Below are positions 1 through 5,984 of a stretch of DNA of 5,984 bases, piece by piece; positions within the stretch are counted from its first letter, which is position 1, and the number at the start of each line of letters is the position of its first letter. The position numbers were made by a program, and so were the translations under genes. The notes below the pieces were generated by a model. It ran no database searches, was not told where the DNA came from, and saw nothing but the letters and a program-made list of their open reading frames with translations. This DNA comes from Verrucomicrobiales bacterium (GTDB lineage: Bacteria; Verrucomicrobiota; Verrucomicrobiia; Verrucomicrobiales; DEV007): assembly GCA_022424805.1 (NCBI GenBank), contig JAKMGR010000555.1, positions 1 through 5,984 on the forward strand, given 5' to 3'.

Positions 1-374
1 GGTTTTGGCAGCGACTTTTGTCCGGAGGGAGCTTTCCGATTGGGTAGGCGATAGCTACCCGGTGCCATGCCATCCATCGTCAGATACTCGCCGCCATCGT
101 TTGCTTTCCAAATCAAGGACCACCGGAGTAGATCGGGGTCGAAGCAGCCATAATGATCGCTTCCGAGCTTTACGATAATGCCTCGTGGCGTCAAATTTGT
201 CGGCTCCGGGTTTTCCCCGAACTCGCGAGCATCTAGGGTTTGGGCGAAAAATGGGAAATCGTCCTCAACAAATGAGCCATAGGGCGACTCGAGTTCGAGA
301 TGGGCAGTTTGCTGTGCGGGGCACGGCAGGGCAAAAGAGAAGATCGAAAAGCAGATAAAAAGCGCACGTTTCAT
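1..374 (-). CDS. DUF6797 domain protein, exported, 5' part only (runs off left edge)
   Basis: The reading frame opens at an ATG (372-374) and stays open to base 1, giving 124 codons plus two bases. A GGAG lies six bases upstream of the ATG (381-384), which fixes the start. Residues 1-20 are a signal peptide: MKR, a hydrophobic stretch, then LPCPA before QQ; the cysteine does not sit in a lipobox. Around residues 46-54 a phrase of the type FFAQTLDAR is followed by NLTPRGIIVKLG, then CFDPDLLRWSLIWKA, LTMDGMAPGSYRLP and KAPSGQKSLPKP. This order (open with TPRGI-KLG, then C-FD-DLLR, then KAPSGQ) is what I know of DUF6797, often found at the N-terminus of large exported proteins of Verrucomicrobiota and Planctomycetota that may also carry a c-type heme domain. 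That part would lie outside the window, so no heme motif can be seen. Function is unknown; periplasmic location is inferred. It diverges from the gene starting near 407. Confidence 0.85.
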   Translation of the reverse strand, partial: MKRALFICFSIFSFALPCPAQQTAHLELESPYGSFVEDDFPFFAQTLDAREFGENPEPTNLTPRGIIVKLGSDHYGCFDPDLLRWSLIWKANDGGEYLTMDGMAPGSYRLPNRKAPSGQKSLPK

Positions 375-380
375 AAAAAA

Positions 381-384
381 CTCC
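381..384 (-). promoter_or_regulatory. Shine-Dalgarno of the DUF6797 gene
   Basis: On the minus strand GGAG is followed by six T residues and then ATG. It is the only clear ribosome binding site in the window; nuoM and nuoN have none. The divergent space up to the neighbouring start (375-406, or 375-454 if a later start is used) must hold promoter sequence for at least one of the two genes, but I see no -35/-10 pair there that I would defend. Confidence 0.6.
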
Positions 385-406
385 GATCAGATTGCGCGAA
401 AAGGTG

Positions 407-1597
407 ATGAGAGGCAATAGCGCGTACTTGCCTTGGGGAAACTATCGTTCAACAATGGGCGGGATGGGGTTTACCTGGACATATCTATTGCTTCTCCTGA
501 TCGTTTCTCTTGCGAGCTCGGTGAAAGCGCAGCAGCTGTGTTCTTTTTTCTCACTGCCTCCAGCGATGAAGGAGGTCTACGGCGAGGCTGTTGTGCATCA
601 GAAGCCTGCCCAGGCGGGGGAAGCGCAGTCAGCGAGAATTCGCGGTGCAGGATGTTATGTTCCACGGCGGGGAATCATTCCGGCGCGACATCGGGCGCAC
701 ATTACAGTGAGGGGCGACACTGCCGCGGACGAGCTCGCGGCTATTCTCCTGAACGATTTCTATTTCCGGGTGCTCTCGTTACGAAAGCGTTCCTGGCATG
801 AGCGCCGACTCGAGCTTGCCGAGTTTGTGCCAATTTCGGAGGAAACTTTCATTAAGTTGGGCAGTCGTAGGCTAATAAAAGGGAAATCTGGAGTTCCGTG
901 GTTTGATGCCTGGTGGGCTATACGGATGGGGCTTCCCCAAACCCCTGACCGCTCGCATCATCTGGTAATCATTTGTCTGAAGCATGACTATGATGGGAAG
1001 AAATACTCGTTTGGACATTTCTGTTTTGCCCTGCGAAAGCGGGGAGGTGATGCGCAAGGTGATGTCGTTTTCGACTTTCGAGCTCCTTGGTATGAGGACC
1101 GCACTCCGGCCCTTATCGAGGGCATGAATTCGGGTAACAAGCTCGAACCGATCACCGGATACACAGCGAATTTTTACGACTGGCTCTACACGCAGACTTC
1201 CTACCGCAATTGCTTCGTCGAGATGTGGTTTCTCCCTGTGAGCCGTGAGCAGGCTACCGTGCTTCGATACTTCGACGAGGAAATTCAGCCGCACGACGCT
1301 AAGGAGTTCAGAGGGATTCGTAAAAATTGCGCTTCGCTAGGGATGGCATTTGTCGACAGGCTCGGGCCGATTTCAGAGCCCATATCGCTTGGGATGGGGC
1401 TCGCTGATATTCCCACAAAGACGGCGGATCGAATCGTTGAAGAAAGGGGAGGAGAGTTTCCTTTTTTTCAGCTGGAAAACAACACGCACGAGAGTGGGCG
1501 CGAGCCGACAGCAAAGTCGCAAATTCACCGTGCTCAGCCTTCGCGCGAAGCGTCCCGAAGTTTTCGGAAATTGCGAGCAGCGGCGGGAATCAACTGA
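407..1597 (+). CDS. exported protein of unknown function with DUF4105-like His/Cys motifs (putative permuted papain/NlpC-type thiol enzyme)
   Basis: The protein has 396 residues from the ATG at 407. Residues 22-39 are strongly hydrophobic (FTWTYLLLLLIVSLASSV) and end in VKA before QQ, a good signal-peptidase site after residue 41; there is no lipobox. The mature part has no other obvious membrane segment. Key motifs are YSFGHFCFAL (His204), a VVFDFRAPWY strand, NFYDWLYTQ (255-263), VEMWFLPVS (about 271-279) and RKNCASLGMAFVDRL (Cys308). A GH in a strand followed about 100 residues later by NC at a helix start is the arrangement of DUF4105 and related permuted papain-like families, some of which are lipoprotein acyltransferases (Lnb type). 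That link is inference from motif order; a second cysteine (Cys269, RNC) is also present. The C-terminal 40 residues are polar and Arg/Ser-rich, probably disordered. The start is uncertain: TTG 392, ATG 407 and ATG 455 are all in frame. 407 keeps arginines ahead of the hydrophobic core and has AAGG just upstream, though very close; 455 would leave more promoter room. Confidence 0.78.
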   Translation: MRGNSAYLPWGNYRSTMGGMGFTWTYLLLLLIVSLASSVKAQQLCSFFSLPPAMKEVYGEAVVHQKPAQAGEAQSARIRGAGCYVPRRGIIPARHRAHITVRGDTAADELAAILLNDFYFRVLSLRKRSWHERRLELAEFVPISEETFIKLGSRRLIKGKSGVPWFDAWWAIRMGLPQTPDRSHHLVIICLKHDYDGKKYSFGHFCFALRKRGGDAQGDVVFDFRAPWYEDRTPALIEGMNSGNKLEPITGYTANFYDWLYTQTSYRNCFVEMWFLPVSREQATVLRYFDEEIQPHDAKEFRGIRKNCASLGMAFVDRLGPISEPISLGMGLADIPTKTADRIVEERGGEFPFFQLENNTHESGREPTAKSQIHRAQPSREASRSFRKLRAAAGIN

Positions 1598-1633
1598 GTT
1601 AATTAACCCGATTCCCGTGCATTCGGAGGGATC

Positions 1634-1649
1634 CCAGTTCGACTGGTTT
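1634..1649 (+). terminator. weak hairpin in the convergent gap, possible terminator
   Basis: CCAGT-TCG-ACTGG forms a perfect five-base-pair stem with a three-base loop and is followed by only three T residues. It lies between the stop of the plus-strand gene (1597) and the stop of nuoN (1677), where a terminator is expected for both. The stem is short and the T-run poor, so it is a weak candidate; on the minus strand no T-run follows it. The gap also has a perfect 10-bp palindrome, GTTAATTAAC, at 1598-1607 directly after the TGA. Confidence 0.25.
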
Positions 1650-1676
1650 GCCGCTGCTTTTGACACGGCTGGTCGA

Positions 1677-3167
1677 TCACCCGAGCAAGCCTGTAATGAG
1701 GCTTGGATTGATGCCGATTGCGATCACTGCGATGATCATCACGATCATGGCGGTGCGGGCGATTTTCCCGACAATGATCGGAGAGTTATCGACGCTCTGT
1801 TTTCTGCCATCGGGTTCGGAGAGATACATCGAAGCGGCGATTTTCAGGTAGTAGTAGAAACCGGCGCAGGCTCCGAGGATGGCTACGGTGAGCAGAACCC
1901 ATTGTCCCTGATCGACCGCGAGTTTGAAGACGAAAAGCTTGCCCCAAAATCCTGCGGTCAGGGGAATGCCAGCGAGCGACGCCATTGAGACTAGCGTTGC
2001 CCCTGCGAGAAAGGGGGAGCGCTTTGCGAGGCCGCTGTAGGCGTCGAAGGTTTCGTCGACGATTGTCTTTCGTACTGTCGACATGACAAGAAACGCGAGC
2101 AGTGTCATGACAAGATACGCCCCGAGATAGAAGGCTATTACGGTTGTGGGAGTCAGTGATTCTCCCCCTCCCTTTGTGGGTGCGCAAGCCAGCGCAGTGA
2201 AAAGGAAACCGGCATGGGCGACGCTGGAGTATGCAAGCAAACGCTTAAAGTTCATCTGAGGAATCGCAGCGAAGTTTCCGATGAGAAGCGTCAGAATAGC
2301 GATGGCTGCGAGAGCAGTGGCCACTTTGTCAGAAAGTGCTTCGCTTCCGAGGAATGGATCGACAAGGCGAAGTAGGATTAGGAAGCCGGCTGCTTTTGAG
2401 CCAACGGAGAGGAAAGCCGTGATCGGAGTCGGTGCTCCCTGATAGACATCAGGAATCCAGAAGTGGAACGGTGCCCCGCCTACTTTGAAAGCGAGTGCTA
2501 CGAGAATGAGTCCGAAAGCGAAGAGCGCTCCGAGCTGGTTCACATCGGGAGAGGCCAGGGCGGCGCTGATTTCCGAGAGCTGCATCGATCCGGTGACTCC
2601 GTAGAGCCAGGCAAATCCGTAAACGAGAAAGCCGGTCGATAGGGCACCGAGGATGAGGTATTTCACACCTGCCTCGAGCGAGCCGACGTTGCGCCGCAGG
2701 TAGGCAACCATGATGTAGAAGGCGATCGTGACTGTTTCCAGCGAGACAAAAATGCTCACCAGATTCGTTGCGGAAGCCATCCACATCAGCCCGGCACAGG
2801 CAAAAAGAGGCAGAGCAAAAAATTCACCAAGGCCAGCCTGCGGATGGGCGCCGGGTTCTGGATCCGCAGTTTGGTCGACAACAACTGGGCTGTAGTCGTA
2901 GGCCATGATGAGAACGACAAGTGTACAAAGAACAGCGATCCCTTTGAAGAACAGGGCCACGCGATCATCAGGCGCGTAAAACTGCCAGAAAGGGCTATCG
3001 GTCGATGCAGGAGCCTCGACACGAAAGAGGAGACCGAATACCACGACGAGACCGAGCATACCGATCCAGGCGAGAGTGCGCTTGTCCTCCAACTTCACGA
3101 AGGCATCGACCATGAGAATAAGAAGTCCGAGAGCGACGACGATGATTTCCAGAATGTAAGCGGGCAT
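1677..3167 (-). CDS. nuoN: NADH-quinone oxidoreductase subunit N (complex I membrane arm)
   Basis: This is a 496-residue antiporter-like (Mrp/ND2-type) membrane subunit of complex I, a usual length for bacterial NuoN, and it carries out proton translocation in the membrane arm. Hydrophobic segments run throughout. The charged residues expected in the proton path are all present: Glu144 in FVSLETVTIAFYIM (TM5), Lys228 in ALAFKVGGAPFHFWIPD (TM7), Lys258 in SVGSKAAGFLILLR (TM8) and Lys410 in IPLTAGFWGKLFVFK (TM12). The motif WIPDVYQGAPTP (237-248) and KRLLAYSSVAHAGF (308-321) are textbook NuoN and separate it from NuoL and NuoM. A hydrophilic, Pro/Asp-rich loop at about 94-113 is a little longer than in E. 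coli. The start MPAYILEI leads straight into TM1. The gene lies 101 bases after nuoM and ends the cluster, meeting a convergent gene. No Shine-Dalgarno precedes the ATG; the leader is pyrimidine-rich instead. Confidence 0.97.
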   Translation of the reverse strand: MPAYILEIIVVALGLLILMVDAFVKLEDKRTLAWIGMLGLVVVFGLLFRVEAPASTDSPFWQFYAPDDRVALFFKGIAVLCTLVVLIMAYDYSPVVVDQTADPEPGAHPQAGLGEFFALPLFACAGLMWMASATNLVSIFVSLETVTIAFYIMVAYLRRNVGSLEAGVKYLILGALSTGFLVYGFAWLYGVTGSMQLSEISAALASPDVNQLGALFAFGLILVALAFKVGGAPFHFWIPDVYQGAPTPITAFLSVGSKAAGFLILLRLVDPFLGSEALSDKVATALAAIAILTLLIGNFAAIPQMNFKRLLAYSSVAHAGFLFTALACAPTKGGGESLTPTTVIAFYLGAYLVMTLLAFLVMSTVRKTIVDETFDAYSGLAKRSPFLAGATLVSMASLAGIPLTAGFWGKLFVFKLAVDQGQWVLLTVAILGACAGFYYYLKIAASMYLSEPDGRKQSVDNSPIIVGKIARTAMIVMIIAVIAIGINPSLITGLLG

Positions 3168-3172
3168 TTTTT

Positions 3173-3204
3173 GGAAAGGAGTGGAGAAGTAGAAGAGGAA
3201 ACAA
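3173..3204 (-). promoter_or_regulatory. polypyrimidine leader of nuoN without Shine-Dalgarno
   Basis: On the coding strand the 32 bases ending five bases before the nuoN ATG are almost all C and T (ending CTCCACTCCTTTCC), and then five A residues lead into the start codon. There is no AGGAGG-like sequence within 20 bases. Start recognition would have to rely on an unstructured leader, perhaps with ribosomal protein S1, or on coupling to upstream translation, although nuoM stops 101 bases away. The base composition is seen directly; the role is inferred. Confidence 0.35.
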
Positions 3205-3213
3205 TCGGAGCAA

Positions 3214-3270
3214 ACAGGGTCAGGTCAGGGACTCAACAGGGTTAGGTCTTCGATGTGACAGGGTTAGGTC
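3214..3270. repeat. three direct repeats, 13-bp motif at an exact 22-bp period
   Basis: The motif ACAGGGTYAGGTC occurs at 3214-3226, 3236-3248 and 3258-3270. Copies two and three are identical; copy one has C for T at position 8. The three starts are exactly 22 bp apart, but the nine bases between motif copies are not conserved, so it is not a simple tandem duplication. The first unit also holds a further partial copy (CAGGTCAGGG). The third copy overlaps the nuoM stop codon by two bases. In the mRNA of the nuo cluster the motif reads GACCTRACCCTGT. It lies between nuoM and nuoN. The role is unknown: protein binding on one face of the helix, a REP-like remnant, or an mRNA processing site are all open. 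Confidence 0.75.
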
Positions 3271-4768
3271 AGCCGTGGGTGGTCAGAAAAATTCCTTCGA
3301 CGGCAGGACGGATAAATTGGTTCAGGATCTCGGGAACAAACCCGACGAGTAGAAGCGTAACAAGAAGCAGCAGAATGGGAATCCGGCAGGCCCAGCTCAT
3401 GTCGGCGGGGGCGGCAGCTTTTTCCAGCTTCTCACCATAGAAAAGGGACCGATAGGCGCGCAGCATGTAGACGGCAGAAATGACGACACCCCAGAGCGCG
3501 ATGATCGTTGTCCACTGGAACCAGCCGAGGCTGCCACTGCCGACCTGGAAGGCTCCGAAGAAAACGGCAACCTCGGCGGCGAAGTTTGCAAATCCGGGTA
3601 GGCCCGCCGAAGCAAAAGCCGCAAATCCAAAGAGGAGACCCAGTTTGGGAAGATGCTGGGCCATCCCGCCAAGCTCATCGAAGTCAACTGTGCCAAAGCG
3701 TTCGCAGATCCATCCGCAAAGCGCGAAGAGGAGCGCGATTGAAATGCCGTGGGCGAACATCAGGAGGACGGCACCGCCGACTCCGATGTGGTTGGCTGCG
3801 GCGATTCCAAGGAAGACGTATCCCATGTGCATCACGCTTGAGTAACCGAGCATGCGATCGAGTTTCTTCTGCGCAATAGTGACTAGCCCGAGGTAAATGA
3901 TGTTTCCGAGAAGGAGAACGAGCAGCACGTTCGTCAGTGCCTGCATTCCTTCCGGCAGCATGGGCATCGCGATTCGGATCAATCCGTAAAGGCCGAATTT
4001 TTTCAGTACACCGGCGTGCAGCATCGTGACTGGTGTCGGGGCCGAGGCGTATGCGGGAGCAGCCCAGCTGTGGAAGGGGAAAAGCGAGACGAGGATGCCG
4101 AATCCAACGAGGAGCAGTCCGAAGATCCAAGTCTGTTTTCCTGCTGCGATTGCCGTTTCAGGAGCTTTTGCCAGAGCTACTACTTCTTCGATATTGAAAG
4201 TGTCTGCGCCGACTCCGACCAGTGCGAGGATGAGTCCTGCAAGGAGAATCAGGCTGCCAACTCCGAGGTAGATGGTGATTGTCCACGCGGTGCGAACGCG
4301 GTTCTCCCCGTGACCGAAAAGGCCGATCATCAGGAAGGTAGGGATGAGAGCCAACTCGTGGAAAGCGTAGATAAAGAAAATATCGGTCGAACAGAAAGCA
4401 CCAATCGCTCCGCCACCGATGAGGAGCAGGGACAGGTAATAAATCTTGGAGCTGCCTTTGATCTTCGATTCCTGGGGGGCAACCCACACGGCTGCCATCA
4501 TCACAATCGTCGCGAGTAGAAGCAGGACGAGGCTGATTCCGTCGAGGCCAAAGGAAAGCGCCAGCTTGGGAAAGCCGGGGATATTGAGCAGGTCACGGGC
4601 TGATTCAAATTGAAAACCACCTTCTTCCGTGATCTTGAACTGAACGGCGAGAACTAGGCTAAGCACCAGAGTGATTGCGGCGGCTCCAAAAGCGGTGATT
4701 CGCGCCGGAGATCCGAGAACGATCGCTACTGCGGCGATGATCGGGAGAAATACGATGAGTTCGAGCAT
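3269..4768 (-). CDS. nuoM: NADH-quinone oxidoreductase subunit M, divergent form (complex I membrane arm)
   Basis: This 499-residue antiporter-like subunit of complex I has the size and topology of NuoM (ND4 type) and about 14 hydrophobic segments. Recognisable NuoM marks are AFHELALIPTFLMIGLFG with Glu138 (TM5), FPFHSW (230-235), HAGVLKKFGLYGLIRI with Lys257 (TM8), DRMLGYSSVMHMGYVFLG (304-321), MFAHGISIALLFALCG (337-352) and GLPGFANFAAEVAVFFG with Glu399 (TM12). The oddity is TM7: where E. coli NuoM has its functionally important lysine (Lys234, in a phrase of the form F-A-x-K-x-P just before the PLH motif) this protein has Leu226 in GFGILVSLFPFHSW, and the following WLPDAH is replaced by WAAPAY. 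I recall similar sequences in related PVC and neighbouring phyla, so it is likely a lineage variant and not decay: the frame is intact and all other motifs hold. It starts 25 bases after the nuoL stop with no Shine-Dalgarno, which fits translation coupled to nuoL. Confidence 0.96.
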   Translation of the reverse strand: MLELIVFLPIIAAVAIVLGSPARITAFGAAAITLVLSLVLAVQFKITEEGGFQFESARDLLNIPGFPKLALSFGLDGISLVLLLLATIVMMAAVWVAPQESKIKGSSKIYYLSLLLIGGGAIGAFCSTDIFFIYAFHELALIPTFLMIGLFGHGENRVRTAWTITIYLGVGSLILLAGLILALVGVGADTFNIEEVVALAKAPETAIAAGKQTWIFGLLLVGFGILVSLFPFHSWAAPAYASAPTPVTMLHAGVLKKFGLYGLIRIAMPMLPEGMQALTNVLLVLLLGNIIYLGLVTIAQKKLDRMLGYSSVMHMGYVFLGIAAANHIGVGGAVLLMFAHGISIALLFALCGWICERFGTVDFDELGGMAQHLPKLGLLFGFAAFASAGLPGFANFAAEVAVFFGAFQVGSGSLGWFQWTTIIALWGVVISAVYMLRAYRSLFYGEKLEKAAAPADMSWACRIPILLLLVTLLLVGFVPEILNQFIRPAVEGIFLTTHG

Positions 4769-4793
4769 GCTCAGATCGAGTTACAGTGAAAAT

Positions 4794-5984
4794 TTACAGA
4801 AGGAGAAAAAGGATCAGTCCGATCACGGCGACTCCGAAGAAAAAGGCGTAGGTCTGCACGTTTCCAATTTGGAAAGAGCGAAAGAAGGTCCCGGCAGCAA
4901 GTGCTCCAAGCGCAGGGAAGCGAGCCATGATGGGATCGACGATGAAACGATCCGCTATATCAAGAAAGGCGGCAATGGAGTCTTGGAAAACGGCGACGAT
5001 TCCGCGATACATTTCATCGATGTAAAACTTGTCCCGGAACAGCGGAATCGAAATCGGGTCTGAGTCTTTGCCCATGTAGAGCTTCAAGGCGGCGGCGACT
5101 CCTACAACGAGTCCAATGAGAGAAAGGATCGCGGTAAGCCCGAAGTGACTGAAGAGGTGGCCCGGATCGGCGTGCCCTTGCGCGAGCAGCCCGCTCGCAA
5201 CGGGATTGTAGGCTGAGACGATCGCCATGACCGCAAGAATTGCCAATGGGATCCACATAATTGCTCCCACTTCTTTGGCATGGTCGGCGTCGTCGGTGCG
5301 GGCCTTGCCGGTGAATGCGACGATAATGAGACGCGTCATGTAGAAGGGCGTAAGGAAAGCGACGATAATTCCGCAGACGTAGGGAAACCAGGCTCCCTCG
5401 TGATGAGCGGCTTCGAGGATTGCCTCCTTACTCCAGAATCCACTGGTGAACGGAACGGCGATCAGAGCAGCGGTTCCAATTGCAAAGGTCCAGAAGGTGA
5501 TCGGCATCTTCTTTTTCAATCCACCCATATCCCAGATGTCCTGGCGGTGGTGGCAGGCGTAAATGACGGCGCCGGATCCAAGGAAGAGAAGAGCTTTAAA
5601 AAACGCGTGCGTGTAGAGGTGGAACATCCCCGCTTCTGAACCGTGGTGAATGCCCTGTGCCATGACCATGTAACCAAGCTGTGACAGGGTGGAATAGGCG
5701 AGGATGCGCTTAATGTCGTTCTGTTGCAGGGCCATCAGCGCGGCGATCACTGCAGTGATGGCACCAATCGTCGCGATGACTGAGGCGGCGACTTCAGTGA
5801 CTTCGATGAGAAAGCCAACGCGAGCGAGCATGAAAACACCGGCAGCGACCATCGTAGCCGCGTGGATGAGTGCAGAAACAGGAGTCGGTCCCTCCATTGC
5901 ATCGGGAAGCCAGACGTGAAGAGGCACTTGAGCTGACTTTCCGATCGCGCCGCAAAAGAGGGCGATCACGGCGACGTTGAGCAG
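4794..5984 (-). CDS. nuoL: NADH-quinone oxidoreductase subunit L, C-terminal part (5' end beyond right edge)
   Basis: The frame is open to the right edge and shows the last 396 residues of NuoL, the distal antiporter-like subunit of complex I. Family members usually have 600-680 residues, so roughly 200-280 N-terminal residues lie outside. A GTG at 5967-5969 is internal, not the start, since five more codons (LLNVA) continue the conserved segment. Counting from the first visible residue: IGKSAQVPLHVWLPDAMEGP with the TM7 lysine (16), ALIHAATMV with the TM8 histidine (41), IKRILAYSTLSQLGYM, THAFFKALLFLGSG with His126 and Lys130, and TSGFWSKEAIL with Lys186 and Glu187 (TM12; Glu replaces the Asp of E. 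coli). The end contains the YIDEMYRG segment that leads into the long lateral amphipathic helix region, then GNVQTYAFFFGVAVIG as the last membrane helix and a TAA stop. All proton-path residues visible are intact. nuoM follows after 25 bases in the same direction. Confidence 0.98.
   Translation of the reverse strand: MLNVAVIALFCGAIGKSAQVPLHVWLPDAMEGPTPVSALIHAATMVAAGVFMLARVGFLIEVTEVAASVIATIGAITAVIAALMALQQNDIKRILAYSTLSQLGYMVMAQGIHHGSEAGMFHLYTHAFFKALLFLGSGAVIYACHHRQDIWDMGGLKKKMPITFWTFAIGTAALIAVPFTSGFWSKEAILEAAHHEGAWFPYVCGIIVAFLTPFYMTRLIIVAFTGKARTDDADHAKEVGAIMWIPLAILAVMAIVSAYNPVASGLLAQGHADPGHLFSHFGLTAILSLIGLVVGVAAALKLYMGKDSDPISIPLFRDKFYIDEMYRGIVAVFQDSIAAFLDIADRFIVDPIMARFPALGALAAGTFFRSFQIGNVQTYAFFFGVAVIGLILFLLL

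Noticed and set aside
872..1294. Minus-strand frame of 140 codons inside the exported protein gene
   Set aside because: It lies wholly inside a gene with a signal peptide and coherent motifs on the other strand; its own translation shows no known motif.
1649..1669. GCCG/CGGC inverted pair as a terminator of nuoN
   Set aside because: Four-base stem with a large loop and no T-run on the minus strand; not convincing.
1350..1988. Open plus-strand frame of 212 codons spanning the end of the exported protein and the 3' part of nuoN
   Set aside because: It overlaps two well-supported genes, its translation is low-complexity His/Asp-rich antisense of membrane helices, and it has no recognisable domain.
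3236..3270. GGGTTAGG words as telomere-like repeat or CRISPR repeats
   Set aside because: Only three 13-bp motifs with nine-base spacers in a bacterial operon; far too short for a CRISPR array and the telomere resemblance is chance.
3480..3879. Two overlapping plus-strand frames of about 120 codons antisense to nuoM
   Set aside because: Shadow frames of nuoM with Arg/Pro-rich translations and no family resemblance.
4091..4093. nuoM as a decaying pseudogene because of the missing lysine
   Set aside because: The frame is intact over 499 codons, the other conserved charged residues are present and the gene sits in order between nuoL and nuoN, so a lineage variant is the better reading.
4016..4519. 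Open plus-strand frame of 167 codons antisense to nuoM
   Set aside because: Its composition (Glu/Ser/Asp/Cys-rich) is what results from reading the opposite strand of hydrophobic helix codons; nuoM itself is fully supported.
4763..4772. Perfect palindrome GAGCATGCTC around the nuoM start codon
   Set aside because: As RNA it gives only a three-base stem, and half of it is coding sequence; too short to claim a regulatory role.

Overview
The window looks like chromosomal DNA of a PVC-group bacterium, most likely Verrucomicrobiota. The main pointers are a DUF6797-type exported protein at the left edge (a family I know mainly from Verrucomicrobiota and Planctomycetota) and a divergent form of the complex I subunit NuoM. 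The phylum is inferred from protein style only; there is no rRNA or other marker here.

Layout: (1) Bases 1-374, minus strand, hold the 5' part of a gene for an exported DUF6797 protein that runs off the left edge. (2) Divergent from it, on the plus strand to 1597, is a gene for an exported protein of unknown function, with a His/Cys motif pair like that of DUF4105 and other permuted papain/NlpC-type proteins. (3) A short gap (1598-1676) separates it from a convergent block that fills the rest of the window on the minus strand. Read in its own direction this block is nuoL (5' end outside the window), nuoM, nuoN: the three antiporter-like, proton-pumping membrane subunits of NADH-quinone oxidoreductase (complex I). 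nuoN is the last gene of the cluster seen here.

NuoL, NuoM and NuoN would sit side by side in the membrane arm of complex I and couple quinone reduction at the NuoH/peripheral-arm end to proton export. nuoL and nuoM are 25 bases apart and clearly co-transcribed. nuoM and nuoN are separated by 101 bases that carry three copies of a 13-bp motif at an exact 22-bp period, followed by a polypyrimidine leader before nuoN. Neither nuoM nor nuoN has a recognisable Shine-Dalgarno sequence.

Most of the window is ordinary housekeeping sequence. The points worth a second look are the loss of the usual TM7 lysine in NuoM, the 22-bp repeat between nuoM and nuoN, and the uncharacterised Cys/His protein. 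I found no transposase, CRISPR array, RNA gene, phage gene or defence system.
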